Of a stretch of DNA of 64,000 bases, positions 11,689 through 24,364 are shown piece after piece (positions within the stretch are counted from its first letter, which is position 1; each line of letters starts with the position of its first letter). Both the position numbers and the translations under genes were made by a program. The stretch lies in the NCBI GenBank assembly GCA_950295325.1, contig OX485807.1, positions 36,796,440 through 36,860,439 on the forward strand, written 5' to 3'. This stretch comes from Polytrichum commune. Lineage: Eukaryota > Streptophyta > Polytrichopsida > Polytrichales > Polytrichaceae. Under the pieces are notes generated by a model that did no database searches, was not told where the DNA came from, and worked only from the letters and a program-made list of their open reading frames with translations.

Positions 11689-13720
11689 CAAGTGATGTCA
11701 GATGTCTTAATTACCAGCAAGATTTTCAAATGACCGTCATATCAGTGATTACAAGACAATTAGAGTGGAGTAGAGGCAACCATAACCGATCACTTAAGAG
11801 ATTTTGTGCTAGATGTGGAGAAGTATAGGGTGGTGTGAACTTTTTGGTAATTTTATTTCTTATATTGGGAAAACTATGAATTTTTGAAGCCATAACATAT
11901 TACTAATGTCTAGAGTCTGTCATAACCGTTCATTTCAACTGCTCATTCCTCCTCACTTTAGCACTCAAAACTAGGACATGTGTCATGACACTATTGATTT
12001 TTGACCTAATTGAAATTCAATCCTAACATGATCAAAATTTAATCTCAATATGATCAAAGTTCAATCCTAGCATGTTTGAAATTCCGGTACCCTGTAGATT
12101 GCCAATGGGGTCCTGATTGGGAATAGGTGCCTCTACTATAATGTTGGGCGATGATGAATAGTGTGCATGTTCAGTGTAGTGGTTACCCGACAATTAGAAC
12201 TGCCTTCAGGGCTAAATTTGCAAGGCTAGGGGATGTGCGCCAAAGTGGCGATTCTAGCAACTGGAGTGGCGGTTCAATTAAGCAAGGGGAGGATTAAAAG
12301 GGGGAACTCAGGATGAACCAAAGGAAGACAATAGAGAGTAGGTGAGGGACATGTATGAGAATCTTGAGGAAAATAAAGGACTCAGGAAAGGGTCAGGAAG
12401 GGAAAGACTAAATTGCTAGTGAGTAGAACATGTTTTTTGCTCACAATACCTCCAAAATGGCCTTATCAACTAAAATGAGCCAATTGGTCTACTCAATTTA
12501 ATGTAGGGAACGTGATGGGAACGTAATGATTGCTAGTTGGTACAAGAGAATACCTGTTGAGGGTTCTTAAAATACAACTCAACCATTCCAATACACCCAC
12601 ACATGTTTATAAAACCATGCAAATAATCAATTATAATGTGGAAGATCTCATCAATTGTGACGGTACGGATTGTCTCATAATGGCCCAATTGGCTCATTTA
12701 AGTTGATAAGGCCATCAAAGTTCAGTTCCTCAATCCAAACTGTCACCCACCAATACAGACAGTAAGGTTTGTGGTTGTGCACTGGATTTCACCGGTTTAG
12801 CTTCAAATTCCTTTAATACAAGGGTATTCTAAACCTGTACTAGTTGCGTGGTTACTATCGAAAAGAGGAGCTTAAAGTGACCATTTTAGGCCCATTTACC
12901 TCATAGTAGAGTTTAGTAGGCATACCCAGTATATTACACTAGGCAATTCCATCCAAGCTTGCTCAATGTTCAATGCTCACCATGTAGACAGAATCAAACC
13001 TAAAACATTCATCTTACATTCAAAATCAAAATCATGTGTGGTGTCCTGAACTCGAGGTTTGGCATGACAGGACTTCAAGCTTCATGCAGTAGACTATTGG
13101 AAGCATTGAAATGACTGAGTTAGCAATGACCACCCTTCTTTCCAGCAGAGCCTGATACTGAAAGTAACCAATATACAAACCCATTCATTTCAAACTTTGA
13201 ATCTTTTTGTGGAATTCTTCTTGCAGCCTTGAGCTAAGGACTCTAAGACTCATCATTTTAGGCCTAGAACTTCAATTACTAAAAAAAAAATTCCAACCCA
13301 TGTAAGGTAGATGGGTGTTTAGTGGGCGCTTTTTCCATGAGCCCACTTCTTGAATGTGAAACATGCAATTAGTACAAAACACTATATTTGGTATTCGGAG
13401 ACTTTTTGATGATTTTGAGACTATTCAAGGATGTGCTTTTCAAATTCGGACCAATGTTGACAACATAAATATCCCATATGTATAATTTTGGATATAATTA
13501 TCGGACATAAATGCATCAAAGTGAACAAAAAAGTGAACATATATGAAAACATTTGCGTATGAAATGAGATATCATTGCCAATGAAAGGGAAGATGCGGAG
13601 AATAGTTGGAAGTTGAATCTATTCAATGGGTTTGAAATACAAATATAATGGAAATACCATCAATGTCTTGAAGAACTTCAAATATAATAGATAATCAAGC
13701 ATTATATTCTACCCTTACAC
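11689..13720. other. Gene-free stretch after GH3
   Basis: Apart from the 12459-12714 inverted-repeat element I see no gene. A weak patch at 12000-12080 repeats a phrase like ATTCAATCCTAACATGATCAAA several times. The sequence is AT-rich intergenic DNA and includes the unresolved 3' end of the GH3 transcript. Confidence 0.5.
12459..12714. mobile_element. MITE-like element with 30-bp terminal inverted repeats
   Basis: The left end TGGCCTTATCAACTAAAATG is repeated inverted at the right end (CATTTAAGTTGATAAGGCCA), and the match continues through GAGCCAATTGG. Length 256 bp, non-coding. The family is not recognised and a target-site duplication is not clear. Confidence 0.65.
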
Positions 13721-14274
13721 ACATTTAGGGAGGCCGTAGACGTTTCTAGTCCCACTAGTACCTCCCACTATTTTTTATTTTTGGCAGAGTCCTTGTTTTT
13801 CGCGGCCTCCATGGCTATGAAAATCTCTGGACCGCGGCTGTAGCCATGTCTGTTGACTGGCCTAGAATATGTGTCATTCTTCCATATATCTAGACGCGCT
13901 CCCAAATTGTACGAAGTACTATTGTAAGTGGAATACGAGGGCGTCTACGAGAGAGAATGTCTTGCACTTCTCTGGAGGGCCTAACAAAGATCGGACTCGG
14001 AAGATGCGGCCTTGAGGGCATGCCTATTCAATGAGGAAGTCGAGGAGGGCCGGTCACCAAGCAAGCACGGAGCGACCTGCAAAACAACACCATAGGAAGA
14101 ATGGAGTGGGAAATTAATGAGGAGCGGCTTGGGACGGGCGCTTGTAAAGTCCACGGCACGCACATGCAAGATAAGGAAAACAAGAGTAAAAAAGGAGGAG
14201 GGGACAAAGAAGGGCACCTTGGCTTTGGGGACGTTGGTGTGGGGCACGATTGGCACTGCGGGGGTGTTGACAGG

Positions 14275-14690
14275 AGCATCCAGAGCCAATTTGTCGCGCA
14301 CCTCTCCATGAGGAGTGCCCGAAACACCATGGGTACAAGGGGGATCCTGGATTGACACCCAGGACTTGTGATGTTGTTGGTGAGAGGGCCCAAGTGATCA
14401 TAGTGTGGGTGAGGGCCTCGGGCGTTGGGAACGCCTCCCACCCATGGAGACTAGAAGTCATGAGGGTAAGGCCATAAGCTATGAGTAGCTTATGGTGTGT
14501 GGATTCTAAAATGCTCAAGAACACCTCAATCAGAGGTGTGAGCTAGGAGATATGGCAATTTGAGTGGGGCGTTATTTCGGGATAGCGCCGTGGTACAGCA
14601 GTGGCCTGGGAGTGGCGCCCGGGACTGCCAAGGTTTGAATAGGCAGAACTTCCTTAATAGTTGCTCAAATGGGGCAAGTGAGGAGTCCAA
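14275..14690 (-). repeat. Single inverted copy of the repeat found tandemly at 45.1-46.9 kb
   Basis: The reverse complement closely matches about 46545-46925: both carry GGTGGGAGGCGTTCCCAA-type and CATGGTGTTCTGGGCACTCC-type words and GGGGCAAGTGAG. The translated shadow in both (GWEAFP, GVNPGSPLYPWC against GVTPRSPLCPWC) shows how close they are. The 45-47 kb copies lie inside the hAT-like element, so this piece is probably a fragment or deletion derivative of a related element. Confidence 0.7.
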
Positions 14691-15459
14691 GTGAGGGAAT
14701 GATCAAGTTAGGAGATTTGAACAATATCATGACATTTACTCTCATGGTCATAGGGCACCCTACATCCACACACACACAACCTTGTTTCATGAGCCTGCTC
14801 ATCAAATAATTTTGTTACATTGCTATAGGTGGATTTGTTTTCATAGCTACTATAATTTGGAGTGAAAATGTTTGAATTTTTGTTTAACATTGTTAATAAT
14901 TTGAATTCCATTAACTTGGCGTGTATATCAAGTTTACTGATAACTTTAAGCATATATTTAAATCCACATGTCACTATGGTGAGCATCGCCATCCTAGAAG
15001 ATCCCATGTTCAATTCCTTCTACATCTATGTTGTGAGCTTGGAGTATTATCTTGGTATTCCCAGGTGGCCGCACAAATAAAGATCCCAGGGCATGACACG
15101 CACTCTCAACATTGTTGTCAATAATTTTTTCTTCATTGAGGGGCACGCATGTGCAATCATGTTGTTTTCCCAAATAGATTGTCTATTTATCCATGGGTTT
15201 TAAGCATATAGTAAGGGAAACTTTTTTTATGAGCATCATTTTCAAGCAGCATTATTTTCCATAGGTGCGTAAGAAGAAATCAAGGTTGTTTGTCTTGCCC
15301 GGGGAAAAAATCCATATACAAAAAAAATTCAGTTGGTGTCCCTATTTTTTGTTGCGTTCATAGAGCACCCTATGACCATAGACATACAACCCATGTTGCA
15401 TGAGTAAGCTCACATGAACTTGCTCATGTTCTAGCATTTTTCCAAAGTCTATCATATCC

Positions 15460-16530
15460 TCAAAGGTCTTTATAGCCTCAAACAATTTGCCCGAGGATGG
15501 AACAAGATTTTTTTAGACTTCTTAAAGGAGTATGAACTCATCCAAAGCATGGCTGATCTGTGCATATTTTACCCTACTAAAGCCCCTTAGCTCATTCTTG
15601 CACTTTGGGCAAATGATGATATGGTGACATGTGGAGATCAATCCCTCCACAAAATGATTTCTCACTTGAAAATCAATTTCAAAGTGACAGTGGGAGATGT
15701 TGATGTTTATGTTGGTTTTGCAAAATACTTGGGATCTTCCTCATTGGCATTTGTTTGTAAATCAAGAACATTTTATTAAAACCCTGCTTGTTAAGTATGG
15801 TTTTCATTATGTTAGCACTGTCTCCACTCCTGGTGATCCTCATGTTCATCTCATCTCTCATGCAGATGATCGTGACTCACTGATCCCTAATTTCCTTATC
15901 ATGAAATCATCGACTCTCTCCACTTATCTGGCGACGCACTCGCAACCTGACATTGCGCAAGTAGTCTCTACAGTGGCTCAATATGCAACAACTTCCAGGA
16001 AATCCACTATATTGTAGTTAAAAGGTTTCTTAAGTACCTTCATGGTACAACTAACTATGACCTGTGCCACTTTTCTGTTTCTACAGAAAATCAAATCATG
16101 CTCGCTTACACTGAAGCGAACTATGCAGGTGATCTCAATGACCGCAAGAGTCTCAGTGGTTCCATTCTCTTTCTTAATAATTGACATGCTTTATGGCTTA
16201 GCCGAAAGCAGCCATGCACCGTTCCTTCCAGGACAGAGTCTGAATATGTTGGTGCCTCTCTTACCAGTAAGGAATTATTTTAGGCTCGTCACCTTCTCGT
16301 TGACTTAGGGATTGCTCAATCAAAGTCCTCCCCATCAAGTTTTCTGATAATTAATATGTGATACGACTAGTGCAAAATCCTGAATTTTAAAAGAGGATTA
16401 AGCATATTCACTTGCTTTCCATCTTATTCCTGCATTTCACTCTGGCAGGGAGATCACTCTTTTTATGTGCCAACTCGGCTTCAGGTAGTTGACATACTGA
16501 CCAGGGCTTGGAACAAATATTTACATTGAT
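15460..16530 (+). mobile_element. Ty1/copia retrotransposon fossil (pol fragment)
   Basis: Translation shows the Ty1/copia pol order: a reverse transcriptase part with 'SLYGLKQ...FLDFL' near 15470, a 'LFVNQEHFIKTLLVKYGF' block near 15750, and RNase H features ('RFLKYLHGTTNYDLCH', 'AYTEANYAGDLNDRKSLSG', 'ESEYVGASLTSKE') to about 16260, with a tail to about 16530. LTRs, gag, protease and integrase are not recognised. The copy is a fragment and is broken, with several breaks; by its decay it is old. Confidence 0.8.
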
Positions 16531-17118
16531 CTTGGATGTGGTGGAAGTACATTCTTCACAGCAGTTACAACTTTGCTTTTGGATGCAGGAAAACTCTTTA
16601 GTGTCGAGAGTATCTGTATTTTCAAGTATATGAGCCAGACAAACAGGGAAAGTCCCAGCAATCAGTCTCAATTCAGGGGTCAAGATCTCGGACGAAGTAA
16701 CGACCAAATTACCACTACAATCATGATCATTTTTCCTGGGTCAACTTGTTTTTGTTCATTTTTTAAATGACTCTATGTTCGGTTCTTGGAATTGTCTCTT
16801 CTCTAGTTCATGGTGACTCAGCGTGTCCACCAGACCATTTTTATTCTCTCCAACAGTACTTCGATGGTTGCTTTAATTTAACATCATGATGACTGTCACT
16901 TATCAGCATCCCTATATTTTCTTAACCAAAAGTGGGTACAGAGTTTTTGACAACGAAAATGTCCATATTCATAAGAACTTAAAAAAAAATTATGACGAAA
17001 GTGGCAAGGGCATGATTTGGGTATGCTAAATCACCTTGCACTAGAATTGCGTGTTCATATCATATGAGAAGTGGGCGGAGAGAGAAAATTGTCCATTCAA
17101 GACTTGCATACCTGATTA

Positions 17119-17340
17119 CAATGTCTGGAGAAACTTTTGAGCATAATCGTTAAGATTCTAGTATTTCCAAGTCCAATTGGTTACATGTTGCAATCTTTCG
17201 GATTTTCTTTATTAATGAGGTATGTTCTACAAAATCCTCTAAAATGATGGGTAATTCTCCTAAAGTCTTGAACTTCAACCGGTTAATTTTCAACCTCAAG
17301 TGGTTCATCTGTAACTAGCGGTTGGTTCTCCTCATTCATT
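17119..17340 (+). repeat. Dispersed repeat family R1, copy 1
   Basis: About 220 bp shared with 35865-36085 (+), 47848-48060 (+) and 61968-62160 (-). Common words include GTCCGGRGAGA, TCCAAGTCCAAC, ACATGTTG..ATCTTTC, CTCTAAAATGATGGGTAAT and CGGTTCATTTGTAACTAGC. It is non-coding and its family is unknown. Confidence 0.75.
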
Positions 17341-17345
17341 GCTTA

Positions 17346-17487
17346 GGGGTTGTTTACATCATGGACCGTGAAAATATGTGATTAGTTGTTTACATCATGA
17401 CCCATGAATTTGGACCATGAAGTCAGACCATGAAAAGAAGGCCATCTTCCATGATTTGACCTTATAGTCCATGCTGTAAACCAGCCC
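17346..17487. mobile_element. Tourist-type (PIF/Harbinger) MITE, 142 bp
   Basis: Terminal inverted repeats are GGGGTTGTTTACATCATGG and, inverted on the right, GGGCTGGTTTACAGCATGG. TTA flanks both sides (17343-17345 and 17488-17490), the 3-bp target preferred by PIF/Harbinger. The interior repeats CATGAA..GGACCATGA words and is non-coding. Confidence 0.85.
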
Positions 17488-17925
17488 TTAATAATGCTAA
17501 GCAATTATCATGATTGTTGAGCTACTCCCAGCCTAGCTACCAAACCCCTTATTGAGGGCATCTTATCCAAGAGAAAAGTCAGAAATCACGCACTGTTGGG
17601 AGGAGGACAAGGTTTAAAGGGATGTGAAATGAAAGTCAACCATTCATCCACTGGGAATCGTAAACTACAAGGTTGTGAAATTATAGTCTCCTTTGGTGCT
17701 TCTTGGGATACACATGGACAACGACCTTGGTGACATGGCATTCCTAGCTGGCATGGAAACTTGATCAAGGCTCCCGGGCATACTGTATATGCTGGAATGA
17801 GAATGTTTTGACAGGCTGGTGGTGCTTGTAAATCTGAAAGGAGAAGTATAAGTTCTTTCATTTTCGTCTCGCCCACTTTCAAGTCATCAGGTAGCTTGCG
17901 GCTTCCCAACTGCATCCTCGCCATT

Positions 17926-17943
17926 GGGGGGGGGGGGGGGGGG
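17926..17943. repeat. 18-G homopolymer
   Basis: An uninterrupted run of 18 G. Such tracts are prone to length error in sequencing, and a G-rich run of this length can form quadruplex structures. Confidence 0.9.
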
Positions 17944-19303
17944 CATCAAAGTGGGTTATGGGAATTTACAATAAGTATCTGACTTAGTGTGAGAGCATCA
18001 AAAGTGGTGTGCTATGGAATTAACTAGAGTGGGATTTTTAATTAGATTTTATTCATAGTTGAAAGTTGATCTTGAACATACATCGTAGCATGTCTAAGGT
18101 TTTTTAATACCATATGAACAAAGCATAAAGTGGTCATTACACTAGGTGCCTAGGGGTGGACTCTTCATACCATGTACGAACTAACGTGAGTGTAAGAAGG
18201 GGTATTATTGGGGCATTAGTGTACATTGTATAGATCATTATAAGGGAAAGGGATTAGTTTTCTTTACTTTGTACAAGAGAATCTGTGAGTGATACCCATT
18301 CATAGAGCAAACCCCTGTTTGACCAAGGTGAAGCCACCAAAACCAAGTTGACTTTAGGAGAAATTTTGGACCACTACACAGTTTATGATGATCACTGTCA
18401 CTTATTATTCACAGTTACATAGTGCTATAACCATATTCTAAGATTGTAATATATTACCAACTAAAATCAGTATGGTCTATAACGATTGAACAACCTATTC
18501 AACCTTTGCTAATGAATTCTAGAATAATGAATATTGTAGTATTAATTGATTATGAATAGTAAGTGACACTAAATACCATAACTAGCATGTTAACGAATCA
18601 TTCTTGAAAGTGGAATTCTCATGTTGACATCTACCGAATCATTAATGGTATTAAGCATCACTTACTATTCGGAATTACGCATTGCTATAACATTTTTTTG
18701 TTGATGTAAATTTTCACCAGGTAAAGCCCACACAACCAATTTGACCTTTGTTGGTAAGAAATGAGAGCCAATAACACTATATTCGTTAAATTGAGACTTT
18801 CTCTAGTCTCAAATTAATATATGGATCAAACAACATTCCGTGTTCCGAAACTATATTGCGAACAATCTCAAATATATTATATGTTCTAATATCCCAAATC
18901 TATTATGTGTGGACATAAGCACATATGGTAGAGCACTCAACACCAACTTCATCAACAAAAACACTTTGGGTAGAGCACTCCAAACTAGTTTCATCCAATA
19001 AACATATAAAATGGTTTATATTATTAGCATGGTCAATAAAATATAGACATTGCAACATACAAAGTGCATGCAATAAATGCATTTTTCTTCAATGGACAAT
19101 TTAGTCCCAAACTTAATAAAAAAATGAACTTCACATTTGTATTGAAATATAGTAAATGGATATTCATCCAACCCCAAACAATATAGCATTCGCAAGTTCT
19201 ACCCAAACTTTGCCCCAAGTTTGAGGAGCACACATATGAGTAATATATATTCGTCGAATTACAGTTTACACTATAATCATGCTAACACAATCCTACCAAC
19301 TTC

Positions 19304-22213
19304 TCATTTAACGTGGGTTGCTTCTTCTGCGATCCGAGCAAGGTTGTCTTTTGCAAAAGTTATGTACTTTTGAGGGATGGACACCGATCCACTATGATTT
19401 TTCCGTGGTTTCCATGCTATGAATATGGAATCTGTATCTATCCAAGATGGACCATGCTCAGAATCCACCTTCCACCGAAAGTTAGGGTTTGTATCCCAGC
19501 CTGTATAATGCCGAACAACATCTTCATTCCGGACGACTACTAGCAGGCCCCACGTAATGGTCGTCCACATCAAACTCCTCTCGAACCTCTCCATTTCCCA
19601 AAAGACTAGCCTCCGAAGCTTGTACATTGACACGTGTTTGTGGCCAAAACCCATGCCTTAAAGTAAGGGGTGTATCTTGATGAAGGTTTGCCAAAGCGCC
19701 ACGAACACGTGTCCAATATTGTATCCAACTTCCGTAACGAAGCCAACACGATCCACCAACATCCGCTACCCTCAAACTCTCCCAATATTGTATGAAGCCT
19801 GATATGCCTTTACAAATGTCCTCCAAATTCTTCATGGGTATTGGTTTGCAAGGCTTAGGCTCTCCGTCAGGCAACATCGTCCTTCCTTCCCCATCAACAC
19901 ACCATACAAGGAGACCCTCCGGCGGGCTCCAGTCTTGTGATGTGCACAACAACTTGTATTGCATGGCGGGGACACCATCGTCACGCACGTAGAACCGAAA
20001 TTGTTGTGCCTTCGTATGCCCGATCAATCGGTGAGCTCCGCTTCGAATATACGGTTCTATAAATGCCTTGAAGTCTGGAACCTCCTCGATCATATGGGGG
20101 ATGACGGGAATGTTCTCCAAATCCATGTACGACTTCATCAACAATGGGATTGTTGGAAAATCCTCCTCGCGCAACTTCATGCTCCACCGCCCAAAGGACG
20201 CATCAATATCATCGTGCGTATGGCCTACCAATAGAAAGGACACAAAAACCTCCTTGAAAATGCCTTTCGCAACCAACAACGACCAATATGCAAAAACATA
20301 TCTACTTTTATTGTCCTTCGCACAATTGTCCAATTGGACACGCAGAGTTGGGGGCAACTTCTTGGCAATCACATCTTCACTTGGTGGCTCCGGCAATGAG
20401 TGCACGCATACATCTCTTCCATCCAAGACCGCTTCATATAGAGGTGTTGATCCCGAGTTTTCAAATAACAATCTTGATGAATAGGACGGCGGTTTCTCCA
20501 AATCGCGTAAAAGCTTTGCAAATGACCCCATCGTGTGGTTTGAATCCGCCGGATACAAATCAAGAGCATAATGAGCATATTTGACATCACCATGCCCATG
20601 TGCAATCATTCCTGCAAAGGCAACCCAATGGTTTAATATTCAACTATAACACCAAAAAATTCACATGGTGTACATGTATGGCCCCAAGTACAAACCTAAA
20701 TGCACAAATTTGTGTTTAGGTAATGCAATGCAATTGTTATCAAAATCACCTGTAACCGAAACAGGAAGCTTAAAAAGGCCGTCCGTGGCTTTTATTCGAT
20801 TTGCAAAACATGGTGAGGCTGTTTTGGCATGGTCCATCTTGTCATGGATGATAGTAAGGACTTCCAAAGGCCTGGAGATGGACAAAGCTCTATTTGTGTA
20901 GTAATCATTACGGTGTGCCTCTTGCATGTTCACATGCTTGAAATAGTTCATTTGATGTGCGGCATAGGACTCTGTCCCCATCGTGTGTGCATCTCGAAGG
21001 CGTTTCAACTTCTCACATTTGGAACAACGGGCAAATTTGTCGCCTCGTCTTTTTGTGATGTATTCGCTAAAGTGAGATTTTTTATTGCACTCAGTTTCGA
21101 CAACGAAATTGGGTCCAACCCGGCCTTCTCGCCAACTGCGTTTACGTCCAACAATATGTCTTTCCATTTCGTGCCTGTAGGAAGAACCTTCTCCACAACC
21201 TTTTCACCGGTTGCGAGTGTGCGTGTTTTGTGCGGCATTGCATCGGCAAGGGGGACAATGATGGTTGCCAAAGTGGCTGTTGCTTGTCTCGTTGCTTCTC
21301 TTGGTTTCTTTAAGCCCATGTTCCCATGGTGATGGGCACGGCGGCCTTCATTGGCATACGCGGCTTGTCTATAAAATTCCGCTTTCGACACACCATGAAT
21401 GGTGTACCATGCCGTACAACACACGTCTATGCTCTCAAGGGTGATGACCTTGCGACCCGCTCCGTTCACATGTATCGCCCTATGGACATCAAGTTTTTTG
21501 GTGGATCTTAGACGGAAATCTCCAAGCCACATTTCTTCACGGATGGCCTTCAATTTATCTCTTGGGAACAATTGGCAACAACGATGTACACAACAATCCT
21601 TCGTAGCAACTTCTCTAATAGACTCCTCACAGAGCAACCTTTGACGTTTACACTTATTTGCAGACGGAGTAGGACGTGTCAATGTTTCGTACTTCCGAAG
21701 GCCTTTGCGTGGCCGAATGTTTGCTTGGAGCTCCTGTTGGATTTGGACGTGTCGTCGCTCATGGTCGCGCAAGCTAACCCCCTCAATTGTCACATTCCTC
21801 AACGGCCACCTTCGCAACGAGAACCTATGAGTTGGATTGACTTCCGAATGTACGAGTGATTCTAATATAACAACTCCAACGTCCTCGGTGCCAAGGGGGT
21901 GTTCATCAATGCAATCTTGTGGATGTGTGTTACGACAAATACCCTCCGCCACAGCAACTCCACTGTCATTAACAAGTACCACATCCAAATTCACCCATGA
22001 AGCTCGTGAAAGCCCCGCACATTCCACAATGGGGCAAAAAGGGTCAGATGGCGAAGGACTCCCCAAATGACCTTCATCTGCACTGTCATCAAAACTATCC
22101 TCCCCGACAATGTCTAGCTCATCCCCAGACAGAGATTGGGTGCTGCCCATGTCTTCAGAGAAGGAATCCCCTCTTCCACCAACTCCCTCCATTGCGCCTA
22201 CACAAATGCACAT
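19304..22213 (-). CDS. DUF7869-like, transposase-type gene (probably broken)
   Basis: Read right to left, four frames form one protein. (1) 22213-about 21100: an acidic N-terminus, then a Cys/His segment with LLCEESIREVATKDCCVHRCC and ..VCCTAWYTIHGVSKAEFYRQA. (2) 21167-20696: CSKCEKLKRLRDAH, a probable zinc-binding module. (3) After an 84-bp GT-AG intron (20695-20612, in phase) 20611-19524: LDNCAKDNKSRYVFAYWSLL and FLLVGHTHDDIDASFG. (4) A C-terminal tail to 19304. The LDN...GHTHxDID signature is what I associate with DUF7869, an RNase-H-like domain seen in transposon-linked plant and animal proteins; this is recognition from memory. Frame changes near 21.1 kb and near 19.55 kb have no obvious intron, suggesting a broken copy or unrecognised splicing. 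ATGs at 22213 and 22192 are both possible starts; a TTTGTGTAG acceptor-like site precedes the second. Confidence 0.6.
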
Positions 22214-22389
22214 GAAACCTCAACAAACATGGACACAACGTAAGGGTCCAAAAAAATCAAATATTGGAAAATGCAAAACATCACGATGAATGGGGACACT
22301 GAGGATCAAGACATTTGCAACACAAATGCAATGTGAGCTCCCAATACTATGCGCCAATCCACAAAATGTTCCACAAAATATTTTGGGTG

Positions 22390-23492
22390 GGAGTTTGGGT
22401 CGGCCGACCTAAACCCTGTGGCACCAGGGATTGAGGGCCATCCCCACCTTGCCCGTGGGATAGGGTCGGGTTCCGGTCGACCGACTCAAACCTTGTACAA
22501 TGATGGGTTGAGGGCCATTTAGAATTCCATCACGCTGTGGGGAAAATTTTGGGTCGACCGACCCAATCCTTGTCATGGTCAACTACAACCTCCGAAACTG
22601 GGGAAGGGGTTGGGTCGACCGACCCAATCTTTGACGGGGTTAATCCACCCACACTGGATAGGGGTTTGGGTCGGTCGACCCAAACTTTCACAGGCTAAAT
22701 CCATCCACACTAGGAAGGGGTTTGGGTCGACCGACCCAAACTTTCACAGGGTAAACCCACCACACTCGGAAGGGGTTTGGGTCGGTCGACCCAAACTTTC
22801 ACAGGGTAAGTCCACCCACACTGGGAAAGGGTTTGGGTCGGTCGACCCAAACTTTCACAGTGTAAATCCACCCACACTGGGATGAGGTTTGGGTCGCTCG
22901 ACCCAAACATTACATATGATGGGATAAGGTTCCTACTCTGTCCGTCCAAACCTTCTGAGTACCTTGGGTAAGGGCCATTAACAATTCGTTCACGATGTGC
23001 GAAAAAGTTTGGGTCGACCGACCCAAACCTTCTGAAAGGTTTTACGATAAACGCCCATAGTGGGGTAGGGGTTTGGGTCGACCGACCCAAATCTCAGAAG
23101 GGTCAGACTAGACCCCCCCCCCAACACTAGTGAAGGGGTTTGGGTCGACCGACCCAAACCTCACAAGGGTCAGACTAGACCCCCCCCCCCAAACACTAGT
23201 GAAGGGGTTTGGGTCGACCGACCCAAACCTCACAAGGGTCAGACTAGACCCCCCCCCAACACTAGTGAAGGGGTTTGGGTCGATCGACCCAAACCTCACA
23301 AGGGTCAGGCTAGACCCCCCCCCCCAACACTAGTGAAGGGGTTTGGGTCGACCGACCCAAACCTCACAAGGGTGAGACTAGAACCCGCCCACACTAGTGG
23401 AGGGGTTTGGGTCGATCGACCCAAACCTCAGAATGGTCAGACTAGAACCCGCCCACACTAGTGGAGGGGTTTGGGTCGACCGACCCAAACCT
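22390..23492. repeat. Array of about 17 palindromes, core TTTGGGTCGACCGACCCAAA
   Basis: Roughly 17 near-palindromes, each with 9-bp arms TTTGGGTCG/CGACCCAAA around a 2-bp centre (AC, GT, AT, GC or CT). Spacing is about 55-67 bp. In 23.09-23.49 kb the unit is about 66 bp and also holds GGGTCAGACTAGACCC, a C-run and AACACTAGTG. The first four copies are degenerate and the later ones highly uniform. The array begins about 180 bp upstream of the DUF7869-like gene's start, so it sits in that gene's promoter or leader side. The same palindrome recurs at 27.3, 27.67, 29.05-29.16, 30.61-30.78, 31.96-32.05 and 32.36 kb. Confidence 0.95.
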
Positions 23493-23524
23493 CACAAGGG
23501 TCAGACTGAAACCCGCCAACACTA

Positions 23525-23585
23525 GTGTCGACCGACGTATAATACAGCGTATAATACAGCGTATAATGCGGCGTATAATGCAGCG
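23525..23585 (+). repeat. Short tandem repeat CGTATAATACAG (about 4 copies)
   Basis: Four 12-13 bp units (CGTATAATACAG, CGTATAATGCGG and variants) immediately follow the palindrome array. Confidence 0.8.
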
Positions 23586-24364
23586 GATATTGAGAGGTGT
23601 GTGGAATTTCATCTCATTGCAAAGTTCACTGCGGACTTGCATGCTGTGAATAGGTCCTCATGAACAACAGCGTGAACGAACCTCGAAGTACAGCTCCGAC
23701 TAAGAGTTCTCTCTACGAATTCAGGAGTGGGAGAAGAGCAAAAAAGAACCAACTTTTGGGGGGTGCGCCCCTTTATACTATCCACCTCCACTTGCCCGAC
23801 TTCCTCATTGGATGCCTTTCCCGCCTTGTTATTTCAAACCTCCTGACAGAATTCCCCGTTTTCTGTTTATTGTAGAAAATGCGCATCTTTCAATGCCCCT
23901 CTCATACCCCAGCCGTCATATGTCTTAGTCTATGATATTTAATCTTTTTTTGGTTTTGTGTGTATATGACATACGACATTGGGAGGAAGGGTGGCGGCCA
24001 CATTAATTTTTTCAAGTGTCACAACGGTATATTTTAACCAATATGTATACCCAACCACAACTCCATTCAATGCTTTCAAGTGCAAACCTATTTAGGTGGG
24101 GTTGGGGCCATTTGGAGGTTGCAATTATGAGAGAGTTTCCAAGGCTTGAGGCCATTGTCATGATGAATAAAATGATTTATTTGTCTCCCCTAAACCCTAA
24201 ACCCTAGAACATTGCGGCTCTGTTATCTCGCATGGAAGTGTGGCAATGATAAACGTATGTGGACGTTGTTAAGGGGATACTAACTAGCAATGTCGCTTTT
24301 TGGTTCAATCTTTTAATGTTATTTCAATCCATCCTGAAGTTCACTTCAAGTTTACTAATGTGTG

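Larger units (their letters stand above)
16540..19290. other. Gene-free repeat-rich stretch
   Basis: Beyond the dispersed repeat, the Tourist MITE and the poly-G tract, I see only MITE debris. Around 18540-18690 there are pieces of the TA-flanked MITE family (AGTAAGTGACACTAAATACCAT, and the inverted phrase TTACTATTCGGAATTACGCA). The segment 18135-18220 is the partner of 770-860. No coding region is supported. Confidence 0.55.

Noticed and set aside
22390-23492. Regularly spaced palindromic repeats that superficially resemble a CRISPR array
   Set aside because: Spacers are themselves repeated and partly C-runs, the context has spliced plant genes, and no cas-like gene is present. It is a tandem palindrome array.
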